Assembly (NCBI GenBank): GCA_964441755.1
Contig: CAYTVG010000001.1
Span: forward strand, 434,001-498,000
Length of the DNA stretch: 64,000 nucleotides
Source: JAUMBM01 sp964441755
GTDB taxonomy: Bacteria; Bacteroidota; Bacteroidia; Chitinophagales; Saprospiraceae
Direction of reading: 5' to 3'
Shown here: one piece after another, positions 52,701-62,200 of the stretch
Layout of the letters: each line of letters begins with the position of its first letter
How positions within the stretch are numbered: position 1 is the stretch's first letter
Notes under the pieces: model-generated
What the model was told of the DNA's origin: nothing
The model's database searches: none
Seen by the model: the letters and a program-made list of their open reading frames with translations, nothing else
Position numbers and translations under genes: made by a program

Positions 52701-54140
52701 TTAAAATGGAAGTTTAGGAGCTTTGATTCGCCCCCGGTGCTTGTCAAGTTTCAGTAAAACGGCAATCAGAAGGGTAAACCCGAACAAAGAAGACCCTCCT
52801 TTACTAACAAAGGGCAACGGAATACCGATGATGGGTAGTAATCCCATCGTCATACTGATATTGACAGCAAAGTGTACAAAGATGATACCCGCTACACCAT
52901 ATGCATAAGCCCTTGCAAAAGTCGTTGGCTGTCGCTCAGCAATAAAAGAAATGCGCATCAGTAATGCGAGGAACAACAGTACAACGGCTGTACTGCCAAT
53001 AAAACCATGTTCTTCACCAATGGTGCAGAAAATAAAATCTGTTGATTGTTCAGGAACGTGTTTGCCACGGGTAAGTACGCCATTGAGTAACCCTTTCCCC
53101 TGTAGCCCGCCGGCACTAATCGCTAGTTTGGACTGCATAACATTGTAAAGAGAACCGCGGGGATCACATTTGTCAGGTTGCAACCACACATTGATGCGCT
53201 CTTTTTGATGGGGCATCAGCAAATTGTTGAAGCCATAGTTAGCTCCATGGGACAACAAAGCACCCCATACCAACAACCCGCCAAGTAGTATCGCCAGCTG
53301 TGCCTGCCTGCGTACGTACTGCCAATAGCTGAGAACTACAAAAAACAATGCCATCACACCCGAGGCTATGGCTGCATAGCCCATTGGGATTACCCAAAGT
53401 TGTAAAATAGCCGCCAGGCCGATCATCGCCGACAATACAATCACAGGTCTTGAGAAAGTAGCAGCGTGGATAGTGCCTGCCAGCCACAAAAGCCATAGCA
53501 GGATAACTGTGGGCTGGACAACAAGGCCTGTTGTGAGCACTATAGCAGAGAAAATGGCGATTACATACAACATTGCCGGCAGTCCCTCCCGAAAAAAGAC
53601 AACAAAAAAGCCTAAAAATACCAAGGCCGAACCCGCATCCGGCTGCAGCAAAAGCAGCCCCATGGGCAATGACAATAGCCCCAGCACAATCAACCTACTA
53701 TTGAGCTGCCTGAGATCTGCACTCCAGTGATTGAGGTAATTGGCAATGGCCAGCGCAGTGCCAAATTTTGCAAGCTCAGCGGGTTGAAAAGATACACCAC
53801 CAAAGGAAAACCAGGCAGTAGCGCCTTTAATCGTCGACCCTACAAAAAGAACCAATACCAGCAGAAAAATACTCAGCCCGTATATCAGGTAGGCAAAAGT
53901 GGGCCAAAATTTATCTCTGAAGCCCATGGTGATAACACCCAGCAACATGAAAGAGATGAATATCCAGACGGTTTGTTTACCGGCAGACGTCTGAAAAAAA
54001 TCCGCCATAGTATTAATTTCATCACCCTGTTGAATATCTACAGAGTAGATAGCCAACCAGCCTATACTCACCAAAGCGAGATAAAGCCCCAGCGTAATGA
54101 AATCAATGTTGACAAAATAAGTCTGTTGAGCCGGACGCAT
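52701..54140 (-). CDS. rodA: RodA peptidoglycan polymerase (SEDS family)
   Basis: 479 residues with about ten membrane segments. SEDS signatures include FSFGGVSFQPAELAKF, LQPDAGSALVFLG, and the C-terminal FIFCTIGEEHGFIG and IGIPLPFVSKGGSS. RodA polymerises glycan strands during lateral wall growth together with a class B PBP (not in the window). It has a longer central hydrophobic stretch than E. coli RodA (370 residues), a feature of this phylum. It probably heads a transcript with tgt and the lptG-like gene 182 bp downstream. Confidence 0.94.
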   Translation of the reverse strand: MRPAQQTYFVNIDFITLGLYLALVSIGWLAIYSVDIQQGDEINTMADFFQTSAGKQTVWIFISFMLLGVITMGFRDKFWPTFAYLIYGLSIFLLVLVLFVGSTIKGATAWFSFGGVSFQPAELAKFGTALAIANYLNHWSADLRQLNSRLIVLGLLSLPMGLLLLQPDAGSALVFLGFFVVFFREGLPAMLYVIAIFSAIVLTTGLVVQPTVILLWLLWLAGTIHAATFSRPVIVLSAMIGLAAILQLWVIPMGYAAIASGVMALFFVVLSYWQYVRRQAQLAILLGGLLVWGALLSHGANYGFNNLLMPHQKERINVWLQPDKCDPRGSLYNVMQSKLAISAGGLQGKGLLNGVLTRGKHVPEQSTDFIFCTIGEEHGFIGSTAVVLLFLALLMRISFIAERQPTTFARAYAYGVAGIIFVHFAVNISMTMGLLPIIGIPLPFVSKGGSSLFGFTLLIAVLLKLDKHRGRIKAPKLPF

Positions 54141-54182
54141 AGATTATTGGGTAGAAAAAGCAAGAGAGCCCATGAGCAGGAA

Positions 54183-54590
54183 TCAAAATGTCTGCAGCAG
54201 ATCCCGTCGATTGATAGCCTCATCCCGCACCAGATAAATGCCGTCGAAATCAGCCTCCAGCAGGTGCTTCATCCGAAGAGCCTCCAGCTTGTTGGTAAAC
54301 GCACCGACACGAAGTTGGTAGTATGGCCTGTTGTGTACCCAATCAGCTGGATAATTGGGATATAAGCTGATAAAACGCATACGGATACGCTCCAGCTCAT
54401 TGCGGTCAGGTGTAGCGATTAACTGTAGCCTCCAACCAGAAACAGTCTGTTGGCTTCTGTTGATGGATACAAAACGGCTCTCAAGTTGTACAATTGCCGG
54501 ACTCGCATTGACCTGAACGGACTGGGCGGAAAGCTGCCCCCAATAAGTCAGAAGCGTGGCAGCAGTTAACAGAAGGAATCGATTGGCCAT
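54183..54590 (-). CDS. Small secreted SPOR-like protein
   Basis: 135 residues. A signal peptide (LLLTAATLLTYWGQLSAQS) is followed by a single ~70-residue domain with WRLQLIATPDRNELE, RPYYQLRVGAFTNKLEALRM and a final LVRDEAI. The order resembles a SPOR peptidoglycan-binding repeat (strand-helix-strand, QVGaF-like motif). It may bind denuded glycan at division sites. It is upstream of rodA on the same strand (42-bp gap), consistent with a wall role. Confidence 0.75.
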   Translation of the reverse strand: MANRFLLLTAATLLTYWGQLSAQSVQVNASPAIVQLESRFVSINRSQQTVSGWRLQLIATPDRNELERIRMRFISLYPNYPADWVHNRPYYQLRVGAFTNKLEALRMKHLLEADFDGIYLVRDEAINRRDLLQTF

Positions 54591-54731
54591 AATAACGGAT
54601 AATTGAAGTCTACAACAACCGGCTGATTGGTATCACACTTCTTGTTGGTGATACCTGCTAATGAATATTCAGCAAAGCTGATTAACAACCTCGGCTGCTG
54701 CATGTACTTTACTCCCCACAAATCATATCCC

Positions 54732-55394
54732 TTAGCCGCCGCTGTTGAGTTGTTCGATGATTTGCACACTGGATGAACTGCCAAGTCTCACGGCACCCGC
54801 CTCAATCATACGCCGGGCATCTTCCAGGCTCCGAATTCCGCCGGAGGCTTTAATTTTAATACTTTTATTGAGATGAGCCCGCATGAAAGCAACTACTTCA
54901 GGCGTTGCACCTCCCTGCGTGCCCGTGGATGTTTTCACATAATCAACGCCCACCTCGTTGCAGATATCACATAAGTGCTTAATCTCGTCCTCTGTGAGCA
55001 GGCTGGTCTCAAAAATCACTTTGATGACCTTGCGCTTACTGTGTACAGCCATGGTCATACTATCAATATCGCTGCGAACGAAATTGAAGTTTCCGTTCTT
55101 GACAGCACAGATATTGATCACGGCATCTAGTTCGTCCACGCCTTCATCTATTGCCCGCTTAATCTCTTCCACTTTAGCAGGCGTAGCCGCGTAGCCCATG
55201 GGGAAACCAACAACAGTTGCTACCTTAACCGCCGGATACGCCTCCAATGTTTGTACGGCCTCTGCTACAAAGAAAGGAGGCACACATACAGCAGCAAACT
55301 TATAATCGATGGCTTCGGCACACAAGCGCCGAATATCCGCAGTAGCTGTATCTGGTTTAAGCAGGGTATGGTCGAAAAAACTGGCTAATTCCAT
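54732..55394 (-). CDS. deoC: Deoxyribose-phosphate aldolase
   Basis: 220 residues. TIM-barrel class I aldolase. The Schiff-base Lys is in YVKTSTG and the proton-relay Lys in IKASGGIR; the N-terminal DHTLLKPD also matches the family. It interconverts 2-deoxyribose-5-phosphate with glyceraldehyde-3-phosphate and acetaldehyde in nucleoside catabolism. It is followed by 140 bp without a gene before the SPOR-like gene. No other deo gene is seen. Confidence 0.95.
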   Translation of the reverse strand: MELASFFDHTLLKPDTATADIRRLCAEAIDYKFAAVCVPPFFVAEAVQTLEAYPAVKVATVVGFPMGYAATPAKVEEIKRAIDEGVDELDAVINICAVKNGNFNFVRSDIDSMTMAVHSKRKVIKVIFETSLLTEDEIKHLCDICNEVGVDYVKTSTGTQGGATPEVVAFMRAHLNKSIKIKASGGIRSLEDARRMIEAGAVRLGSSSSVQIIEQLNSGG

Positions 55395-55867
55395 AAATTT
55401 TTTGTCGGGTTTGTGCCAACAATGCTTTGTTCTACAACAGTGTAGTGAGCGCCCACTGAATCAAACCACAGAACTTACTGCCCCAAAATACCTAACCCTC
55501 TAACAGCGCAACCCTAAAAAACGCGTTCAGGTTTTGCTTAAAAACAAAGGTGTTTGTAGTTAACGCAGGTATACCCGGATATTATCACAGCTTTTGAGTG
55601 TAAAGCAGGCGACTAGCCGGGGATTTCCCGGGAGTCAGCATCTGACATTATTACGGCACTCAAAGCCAAAAACCCATGGTCAGGACGTTACCAATTTAAG
55701 TCAGGACATATTGTTCATGGAGATTCACGACTCAGCTCCCTCAGTACGAAAGTGCCTGCAATATACAGCAAAAGCAGTAAATACGCGGGAAAAAAACAAG
55801 ATAAGATATACGAATTTTACTAATCTTTTTAATGTCGCGCTGTTTATCAGCCAGTAGCATCGGCTAC
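55395..55867. other. Intergenic region, no gene found
   Basis: 473 bp between deoC and the DUF2805 gene. It holds a CCGGG-N5-CCCGG hairpin (55617-55631). An 87-codon frame at 55594-55857 has no domain-like features. Nothing else was recognised. Confidence 0.5.
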
Positions 55868-56158
55868 CTATCTTTTAGATATTTTATTGAGCGTAATTTG
55901 GCGCTGTCGGCTACAGCGAAATCTGTCTACATCTTCCTCCCGGAGGTGCAAATGCTTGGTCTTTCTGCCTTGCACCCTACTCCGCCAGTTGCGCCAGCTC
56001 TGTGGTTTTAGTTCTCTTCTCATGAGTGCAATGGTCTCTGCTTCTGTCAGCCCAAATTGCTGCTCTATGGCCTCGAAAGGGGTTCTGTCTTCCCAGGCCA
56101 TCTCGATAATGCGGTCAATTTCCGCTTCCCCCAGCGTATTCTTTTTTTGCATTTTCAT
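55868..56158 (-). CDS. DUF2805/TIGR03643-family protein
   Basis: 96 residues. It starts with LGEAEIDRIIEMAWEDRTPFEAIEQQFGL, shown in parts as IDRIIEMAWEDRTPFEAI and QFGLTEAE, a helix-turn-helix-like segment followed by MRRELKPQSWRNWRSRVQGR. This matches the short DUF2805 family, widespread in Bacteroidota and some Proteobacteria, function unknown; a DNA- or RNA-binding role is plausible. Met3 is an alternative start. Divergent from ferritin. Confidence 0.82.
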   Translation of the reverse strand: MKMQKKNTLGEAEIDRIIEMAWEDRTPFEAIEQQFGLTEAETIALMRRELKPQSWRNWRSRVQGRKTKHLHLREEDVDRFRCSRQRQITLNKISKR

Positions 56159-56165
56159 ATCTTTG
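56158..56165 (+). promoter_or_regulatory. -7 promoter element before the ferritin gene
   Basis: TATCTTTG, an exact TAnnTTTG, 49 nt before the ferritin ATG. It overlaps the start of the divergent DUF2805 gene; -33 is not clear. Confidence 0.3.
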
Positions 56166-56214
56166 TTTTAACCATTAAGGCCTTATTTGGTTTACATAAA
56201 AAAGTATTGGTTTT

Positions 56215-56742
56215 ATGCTTACACAATCAATGATGGATGCGCTCAATCGTCAAATAGCCCTGGAAGGTTACGCATCTTTTCTATATCTTTCTATGTCAGG
56301 CTGGTGTGAAAAAGAAGGCCTCGCGGGCTGTGCAGCTTTTATGCGCCGACAGGCAGACGAGGAGCGTGCCCATATGTTGCGCATTTTCGACTACCTGCAC
56401 GAGATGGACGCTCACGCATTGACGCCGGGCATCAACCAGCCGCCGCATGAATTCGGGAGCATCAAAACTCTTTTCGAAGAGGTGTATGCACACGAAAAAA
56501 AGGTGACCGCTGCTATCAACCAACTGGTCGCACTCAGCTATGAAGAGAGAGACCATACCACACTGCAATTTTTGCAGTGGTATGTAGCCGAGCAGCGGGA
56601 GGAGGAAGCCCTTATGCGAAACTTGCTTGACAGAATCCGCCTTATTGGTGACGGACCAATGAGCCTGTACTATATAGACAAGGAGGTGGATGCCATCAAC
56701 AAGGCAGAATTGTCCGCTGAGGGAGAAGCAGAAGAGGCCTGA
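56215..56742 (+). CDS. ftnA: Ferritin (iron-storage protein)
   Basis: 175 residues. Four-helix-bundle ferritin with the ferroxidase ligands: Glu in ALEGYASFLYLSM, the Glu and His in QADEERAHMLRIF, and later acidic residues in EEVYAHEK and EQREEE. There is no heme-binding Met pattern typical of bacterioferritin. It stores Fe(III) in a 24-mer cage. The C-terminal ~20 residues are acidic (AEGEAEEA). Followed by a strong terminator. Confidence 0.95.
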   Translation: MLTQSMMDALNRQIALEGYASFLYLSMSGWCEKEGLAGCAAFMRRQADEERAHMLRIFDYLHEMDAHALTPGINQPPHEFGSIKTLFEEVYAHEKKVTAAINQLVALSYEERDHTTLQFLQWYVAEQREEEALMRNLLDRIRLIGDGPMSLYYIDKEVDAINKAELSAEGEAEEA

Positions 56743-56753
56743 TTGGGTAGATA

Positions 56754-56805
56754 AGCACTTGCTGTCTGTTATTTGGCGGGCAGCAAGTGCTCATCGCTAC
56801 TTTTT
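56754..56805 (+). terminator. Terminator after ferritin
   Basis: AGCACTTGCTG (56754-56764) pairs perfectly with CAGCAAGTGCT (56781-56791); a TTTTT run follows at 56801-56805. It overlaps the last codons of the convergent lipoprotein gene. Confidence 0.8.
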
Positions 56806-58428
56806 CCATGGATCGACAGTTACCTCCAAATCCCAATTGGCGCGGAGCTGTTCGAGTGATGTTATCTTGACCGGCTCCGGCTGAATGCCGGCATCGTAAT
56901 CACCTCCGTCCCAACGACCATTGCGATTGCGGTCGTGAATGAGTTCCAATTCATACGCACCCGGACTCAGGGACGGTAAGCTGTGTCGGTAATTTTTTTC
57001 TCCACGCAGCACAAACCTGCCCGACTCTGCTCCTCCTTTCTTTTTGATGATGGCAATAAACTGTTGATCAGGGTCATAGTCATTAAATTCCAACAACAGG
57101 TTGCCAAAATTTTTGCGGCTGTCGGTAGTGAAGGATACTATGAGGGTATCTGTGTTGCTTGTGCCAAAAAGCGTGCTCACTGCACCGGGGAATAATTGTA
57201 GTTGGTAGGGGGTATTGTCGCCCCAGCCGGCGCGAATCTCCAGCGTCCGTATCCTGTCCGGCGCAACAGATAAAACAAAGGGAGTTTCTTTCTGCATACT
57301 ATCGGCTAGCAGGCGCACCCGGCTGCTATCCAATGCCGCAATGGGCAGGTTGTAATTGAGTCTGAGGGGTAATCCGGGATTGTGCCTGTAGTTGACAGGC
57401 ATTGGGATGGCTTCCGCCACAGGAGCTTCCCCCTTTGTCGGGGAAAAAATCTCCAAAGTATCCGTACGTGCAGCATCAAGCTGCACGCGCAGCTGCCAGC
57501 TGCTGTCTGTATTTTTCCAAATAAAAAGGCTGTCACCCGCCCGGTCAGTGTACAACTCGGTCGTCAATGAATCCACCAGGAGGAGCAGATTTGCCGGAGG
57601 GGGCTGGTTGAAGACGAGCTTACAGCGTCCGTACGCACTGGTGTCGGCACTCAAGATGCGGAGAGGCAATGGCTTGACGGACAACAGCATGAGCAGGCTG
57701 TCGGAGGGTTCAGGGCCAATGGTAAGCAGGCTGTCGGAAAAAGCAAAGGGTTCTGTAGGCTGGTTATACAGGTAATTGGCATCGGCATCTAAGAGTGCTG
57801 CTACCTTGAACTGTCCTGCTTTAACATTCGATATGCTGAACTGTCCCTGTTTGTTGGTAATACCGAAATAGAACGGACGTTCCTTTCGGACAACCGAATC
57901 GGCCACGTTTTCGTACAAAAGGAAAAGGGCATTCTCTACAGGAGCGGCCGTATATGCATCAACCACTCGCCCGGCAACGGACAAGGAATCGATCTGGTCA
58001 CCGGTAGAGAACACAAAACGAAGATCTTTGGCTGCATTGCCTTCCGTCAAATCTTTGATGGCCGTGCCAAAATTAATCACATAGGTGGCATCGTCGCGCA
58101 GCTGTTCGCGGTCGTCAAAAGCAAGGATAACTGTGCGCTTGCGGATGCTCACGTCAAACCGGTGCTGTAAGGGGGGCGAAATTATGATTTGCTTGTAGGG
58201 GTCCTGCACCTTTACCCACTCATTGAACGTCAGCTCGATTGCCTCAGGCCTAAACCTGACCTGTTCGCCGGGCGTCGATTCGGCAGTTATCAGGGAGGGG
58301 GGGACTTCGTCACGCGGGCCGCCGGTGGGGGCAATCGGATTAGCGCAGCCTGCCAACAGCATCAGGGCTGCCGTGCAACCAATGAAAAGAAGCCGTTTCG
58401 CTATTCTTAGGATACGCACATGTACCAA
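56797..58428 (-). CDS. Ig-like (Big_5) domain lipoprotein
   Basis: The lipobox LLAGC follows a short basic, hydrophobic stretch (RILRIAKRLLFIGCTAALM). The ATG-initiated frame begins at 58527, which would place 60 residues before the Cys, too many for a signal peptide; a TTG at 58428 or GTG at 58419 is more likely. After PTGGPRDEVPPSL comes a Big_5/SbsA Ig-like domain (IELTFNEWVKVQDP, FVFSTG), then a carboxypeptidase-regulatory-like segment (VAGRVVDAYTAAPVENAL, GQFSISNVKAGQF), with further beta domains to the end. This architecture is common in Bacteroidota envelope lipoproteins; role unknown. Start uncertain. Confidence 0.82.
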   Translation of the reverse strand: MVHVRILRIAKRLLFIGCTAALMLLAGCANPIAPTGGPRDEVPPSLITAESTPGEQVRFRPEAIELTFNEWVKVQDPYKQIIISPPLQHRFDVSIRKRTVILAFDDREQLRDDATYVINFGTAIKDLTEGNAAKDLRFVFSTGDQIDSLSVAGRVVDAYTAAPVENALFLLYENVADSVVRKERPFYFGITNKQGQFSISNVKAGQFKVAALLDADANYLYNQPTEPFAFSDSLLTIGPEPSDSLLMLLSVKPLPLRILSADTSAYGRCKLVFNQPPPANLLLLVDSLTTELYTDRAGDSLFIWKNTDSSWQLRVQLDAARTDTLEIFSPTKGEAPVAEAIPMPVNYRHNPGLPLRLNYNLPIAALDSSRVRLLADSMQKETPFVLSVAPDRIRTLEIRAGWGDNTPYQLQLFPGAVSTLFGTSNTDTLIVSFTTDSRKNFGNLLLEFNDYDPDQQFIAIIKKKGGAESGRFVLRGEKNYRHSLPSLSPGAYELELIHDRNRNGRWDGGDYDAGIQPEPVKITSLEQLRANWDLEVTVDPWKK

Positions 58429-58662
58429 AGGTCTTGGTCTCCTCTCCGTACAAACCAATGGGACGGTTTTTTCAAGATATGTATACACGCTGGCCTGATT
58501 TGTATGTTGTTCATCACGAACGGGCAACTTTGTGCTTGGGCAGCAGCAGGAAGCTGCTGCTGCTGTCGTCAGATGCCGACAGTCATCGCCACAAAAATAA
58601 AGCTTTCCCTCTCTTTTTGTTATATTATCATCAGCACACCTTCTTTTGTTATCGGCAAAGCC

Positions 58663-58670
58663 TATCTTTG
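58663..58670 (+). promoter_or_regulatory. -7 promoter element before the LysM gene
   Basis: TATCTTTG, an exact TAnnTTTG, 61 nt upstream of the ATG. A TTTG at 58645-58648 gives only a 14-nt spacer. Confidence 0.4.
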
Positions 58671-58731
58671 TAGAGGTTAAACCAAATAGTTGTTTGTGTT
58701 AAGAATATTGATTAAATAATAAATTTGTTTT

Positions 58732-59112
58732 ATGGCTCTTCAGGAAAAATATCGCGCCGTGCTTCGCCTGGGCGAAGACCTTAATGTAACCGACGGCTAT
58801 GTTGAGGAAAAGGATGGCAAACTTCGCATCGGGGGTACGACCCAGACCCAGTATGAGAAAAATCTCTTATGGGACAAAATCAAAGAAATCGGGGGAGACA
58901 ACCCATCAGATGTTGCAGCAGATATCAAGGTAGCCCATACCGACTACTACCACAAACACACGGTAAAGTCAGGTGAGTCGCTGTCTAAAATCGCTAAGCA
59001 TTATTATGATGATGCCAATGCATACATGCTTATCTTCAATGCCAACAAAGACATTCTCAAAAACCCTGACCTGATTCAGCCCGGGCAGGTGCTTACCATT
59101 CCCAACAAGTAG
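58732..59112 (+). CDS. BON-like/LysM protein of the Kbp (YgaU) type
   Basis: 126 residues without signal peptide. The N-terminal ~70 residues read as a BON-like domain (EEKDGKLRIGGTTQTQYEK), followed by a LysM domain (KHTVKSGESLSKIAKHYYDD, then IFNANKDIL and LIQPGQVLTIP). The order is that of Kbp/YgaU, a cytoplasmic K+-binding protein, though LysM proteins may instead bind peptidoglycan. Divergent from the Ig-like lipoprotein gene. A perfect palindromic terminator follows. Confidence 0.85.
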   Translation: MALQEKYRAVLRLGEDLNVTDGYVEEKDGKLRIGGTTQTQYEKNLLWDKIKEIGGDNPSDVAADIKVAHTDYYHKHTVKSGESLSKIAKHYYDDANAYMLIFNANKDILKNPDLIQPGQVLTIPNK

Positions 59113-59134
59113 TTCGATCCTTGCTTGTTGAGCG

Positions 59135-59196
59135 GTTGTCGCAACATTTTTGCTGCCTGCCCGGGCAGGCAGCAAAAATGTTGCGACAACTTTTTT
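59135..59196 (+). terminator. 56-bp perfect palindrome plus T6, terminator
   Basis: Arms of 28 bp (59135-59162 and 59163-59190) are exact reverse complements with no spacer; the centre is GCCC/GGGC. T6 follows. It ends the LysM gene. Confidence 0.9.
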
Positions 59197-59227
59197 CATT
59201 GGCAGCCTCCGGCTGCCAATGAAAAAA
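59191..59227. terminator. Second hairpin, between LysM and ileS
   Basis: TTTTTTCATTGGCAGCC, loop TCC, GGCTGCCAATGAAAAAA, perfect. It lies 8 bp past the ileS stop on the - strand and shares the T6 of the preceding palindrome, so the two could act for the two convergent genes. Confidence 0.7.
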
Positions 59228-59234
59228 CGGCTTT

Positions 59235-62200
59235 TTACAACGCCTGTACACGTATCCCTAAGCTAACCTCATCAGAGAGCTCAACTTGGTTGTCGGGCAG
59301 CGAGTCTGCCCATGCCAGCTCTTCTGCCAGTACCTCGCCCCGGATATAATCGCCAAACTGTGTGACAGCGGCCATGACGGCGGGATGCTGCTCAATCGCT
59401 ACCCGTATGCGGTCGGTGATATTCAGGTCCAGCTCTTTGCGCAGATTTTGGATTCGGTTCACCAAGTCACGCGCCGTACCCTCTGCCAGCAGTTCTTCGC
59501 TGAGGGCCAGATCGAGCGCTACCGTCAACTCCCCGTCGGAGGCAGTCTTCAGGCCGGGCAGGTCTTCCGTGCTGACCAAAATATCTTCCGGACCTATTTC
59601 GTAGGTTTTATCGTCGACCGCCATAGAGAGACTGCCTGTTTTCTCGAGCGCATTAATCTCCTCATTGCTGAGTCCTGCAATCCGGGCAGCTACCTCCTTC
59701 ATGTCTTTGCCGAGCTTCGACCCCAGCGTTTTAAAGTTGGCTTTGGCCGATTTTTTGAGCAAACCGGAAGCATCGGTAAGATACTCAACCTGCTTGACAT
59801 TAATCTCTGATTGTATCAGCTCCTTCACGCCCGATACTTCGGCGATGAAAGAGGCATCCAGCACAGGCAGCAGCAGGGTGCTGAGCGGCTGCCGGACCCT
59901 GATTTTTTCCTTTTTACGGATGCTAAAGGCAAGCGAACAAATTCGCTGCGCGTAGTCCATACGCTTTTCAAGTGCCAGATCGATATGCGCAGGTACAGCC
60001 CTGGACAAGTCAGTGAGATGCACAGAGTCCCTGTACAGGAAACCTTCGCGTTCTCCCTGCTTTGCCCGTACGGGTTCCGTCAGGTTGCGATACAGCCAGT
60101 CGCCAAAGAAAGGCGCAAGGCTGGCGATGAGTTGGCTGGTGACGGTCAGACATTCATACAGCGTCTGGTAAGCCGCCACTTTATCAGCACTCAGCTCTCC
60201 CCGCCAGAAACGACGACGTGACAGCCGCACATACCAATTGCTAAGATGCTCATCAACAAATGTTTCTATCAGTCTGGCAGCCTTGGTAGGCTCGTAATCA
60301 TCCATGGCTTCTCCATAAGCGGCCACCAGGCTGTTGAGCTTGGAGATAATCCATCGGTCGAGTTCCGGCCTTTCTGCAACTGCTATCAACCCTTGCTCAT
60401 CCATCACCCAGTTGTCCAGGTTGGCGTACATAGCAAAGAAGTTGTAGGTATTGTAGAGCGTACCAAAGAGCTTGTTACGCGTCTCCATGACACCGTCCAG
60501 GTCAAACTTCAGGTTGTCCCAAGGCTGTGCATTGGACAACATATACCAGCGGGTGGCATCGGCGCCATAGGTGTTGAGCGTACTAAAAGGATCAACGATA
60601 TTGCCTTTCGACTTGGACATCTTATTGCCCTGCTTGTCGAGTACCAGACCATTGGACACTACATTGCGGTAGGCCACTGAATCAAAGCACATGACAGCGA
60701 TGGCATGCAGGGTATAGAACCAACCGCGTGTCTGGTCAACGCCCTCTGCAATAAAATCTGCCGGATAACTCTTGTCAAAAGGTGCGTTGAAGGGCCGTTC
60801 ATCCCCCCGGCGCAATTTTTCCAGGTCCAGCCCCCACTGCGCATACGGCATAGAACCGGAGTCGAACCAAACATCGACCAGATCCGTCTCCCGATACATA
60901 GGCTGACCATCCTCACTCAGGAGGATGAGCTGATCGATGTAGGGCCGGTGCAGGTCAAAAGTTGGCTGCTCAACCAGTCGGCAGCCCTCGGCTATGGCTG
61001 CCCGTTCGGCAGCCGTCAGCCGGCTGCTGACGGCCTCAGCCTGCAGCAGCGCTGCCGTTGCTGCTGCCGCTTCGCGCAGCTCCGCCATGCTGCCGATGCA
61101 GCGCTCAAGGCTGCCATCGGCATTGCGCCAGATCGGCAGCGGTATACCCCAGTAGCGCGAGCGGCTCAGGTTCCAGTCCTGCAGGTTCTCCAGCCACTTG
61201 CCAAAGCGGCCCTCACCCGTGGCCGCCGGCTTCCAGCTGATCGTTTTATTGAGCTCAAACATACGCTCCTTGGCCCTGGAAGCGGCAACAAACCACGAAT
61301 CCAGCGGGTAGTAAAGGATAGGCTTGTCGGTGCGCCAGCAGTGCGGATAAGCGTGCACGTATTTCTGTACGTTAAAAGCCTTGCCCTCCGTCTTCAGCTT
61401 GATGGCTATATCGACATCTACCGACTGGTAGTCAGCTTCATTTTTGTAGTTCTTTACATAGCGACCCGCAAACTCCCCCACTTCGTCCGTAAACTTGCCC
61501 TGACGGTCTACCAGCGTGAGCGATCCGATGCCATGCTGGCGGGCAACTTTCATATCGTCAGCACCAAAAGAAGGGGCGATGTGCACGATGCCCGTACCAT
61601 CCTCCGTGGTCACAAAATCGCCGGTAATTACGCGAAAAGCATCGCCCTCAGCCGGCTGCACGTAGGGCAGCAGCTGCTCGTAGCGCAGCCCCGACAGGCG
61701 GCTGCCGGCAAAAGGCGCCGACTGCCCTTCCGCTTCCGGCTGGTTTTTTCCCCCCAGCCATTTGCTTACCAGCGCTTCCGCCAGCACAACACTTACCGCC
61801 GCTTTGGTATAAGGATTGTGCGTCCGGATTTTGACGTATTGTATATCAGGACCCACTGCCAGCGCAGTGTTGGACGGCAGCGTCCAGGGCGTAGTCGTCC
61901 AGGCCAGTATCCGCACATCCTCCTCATCATCTTCAAAAAGCCAGGCGGAATCCTCATTACGGATAAGCTTGAACATACCCACTGCGGTAGTGTCGGTGAC
62001 ATCCTGGTAGGTACCCGGCTGGTTGAGCTCGTGCGTACTCAGGCCCGTACCTGCGGCAGGGCTGTAAGGCTGTATGGTGTAGCCTTTGTACAAATACCCC
62101 TTGTCGTAGAGACGCTTGAGCAAAAACCATACCGTCTCTATATACTCATTGTGGAAGGTCACGTAAGGATGCTCGAGGTCAACCCAGTAACCCATCAGGT

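Noticed and set aside
55594..55857. 87-codon gene between deoC and DUF2805
   Set aside because: No signal peptide, domain or ribosome-binding context, and composition is like random sequence.
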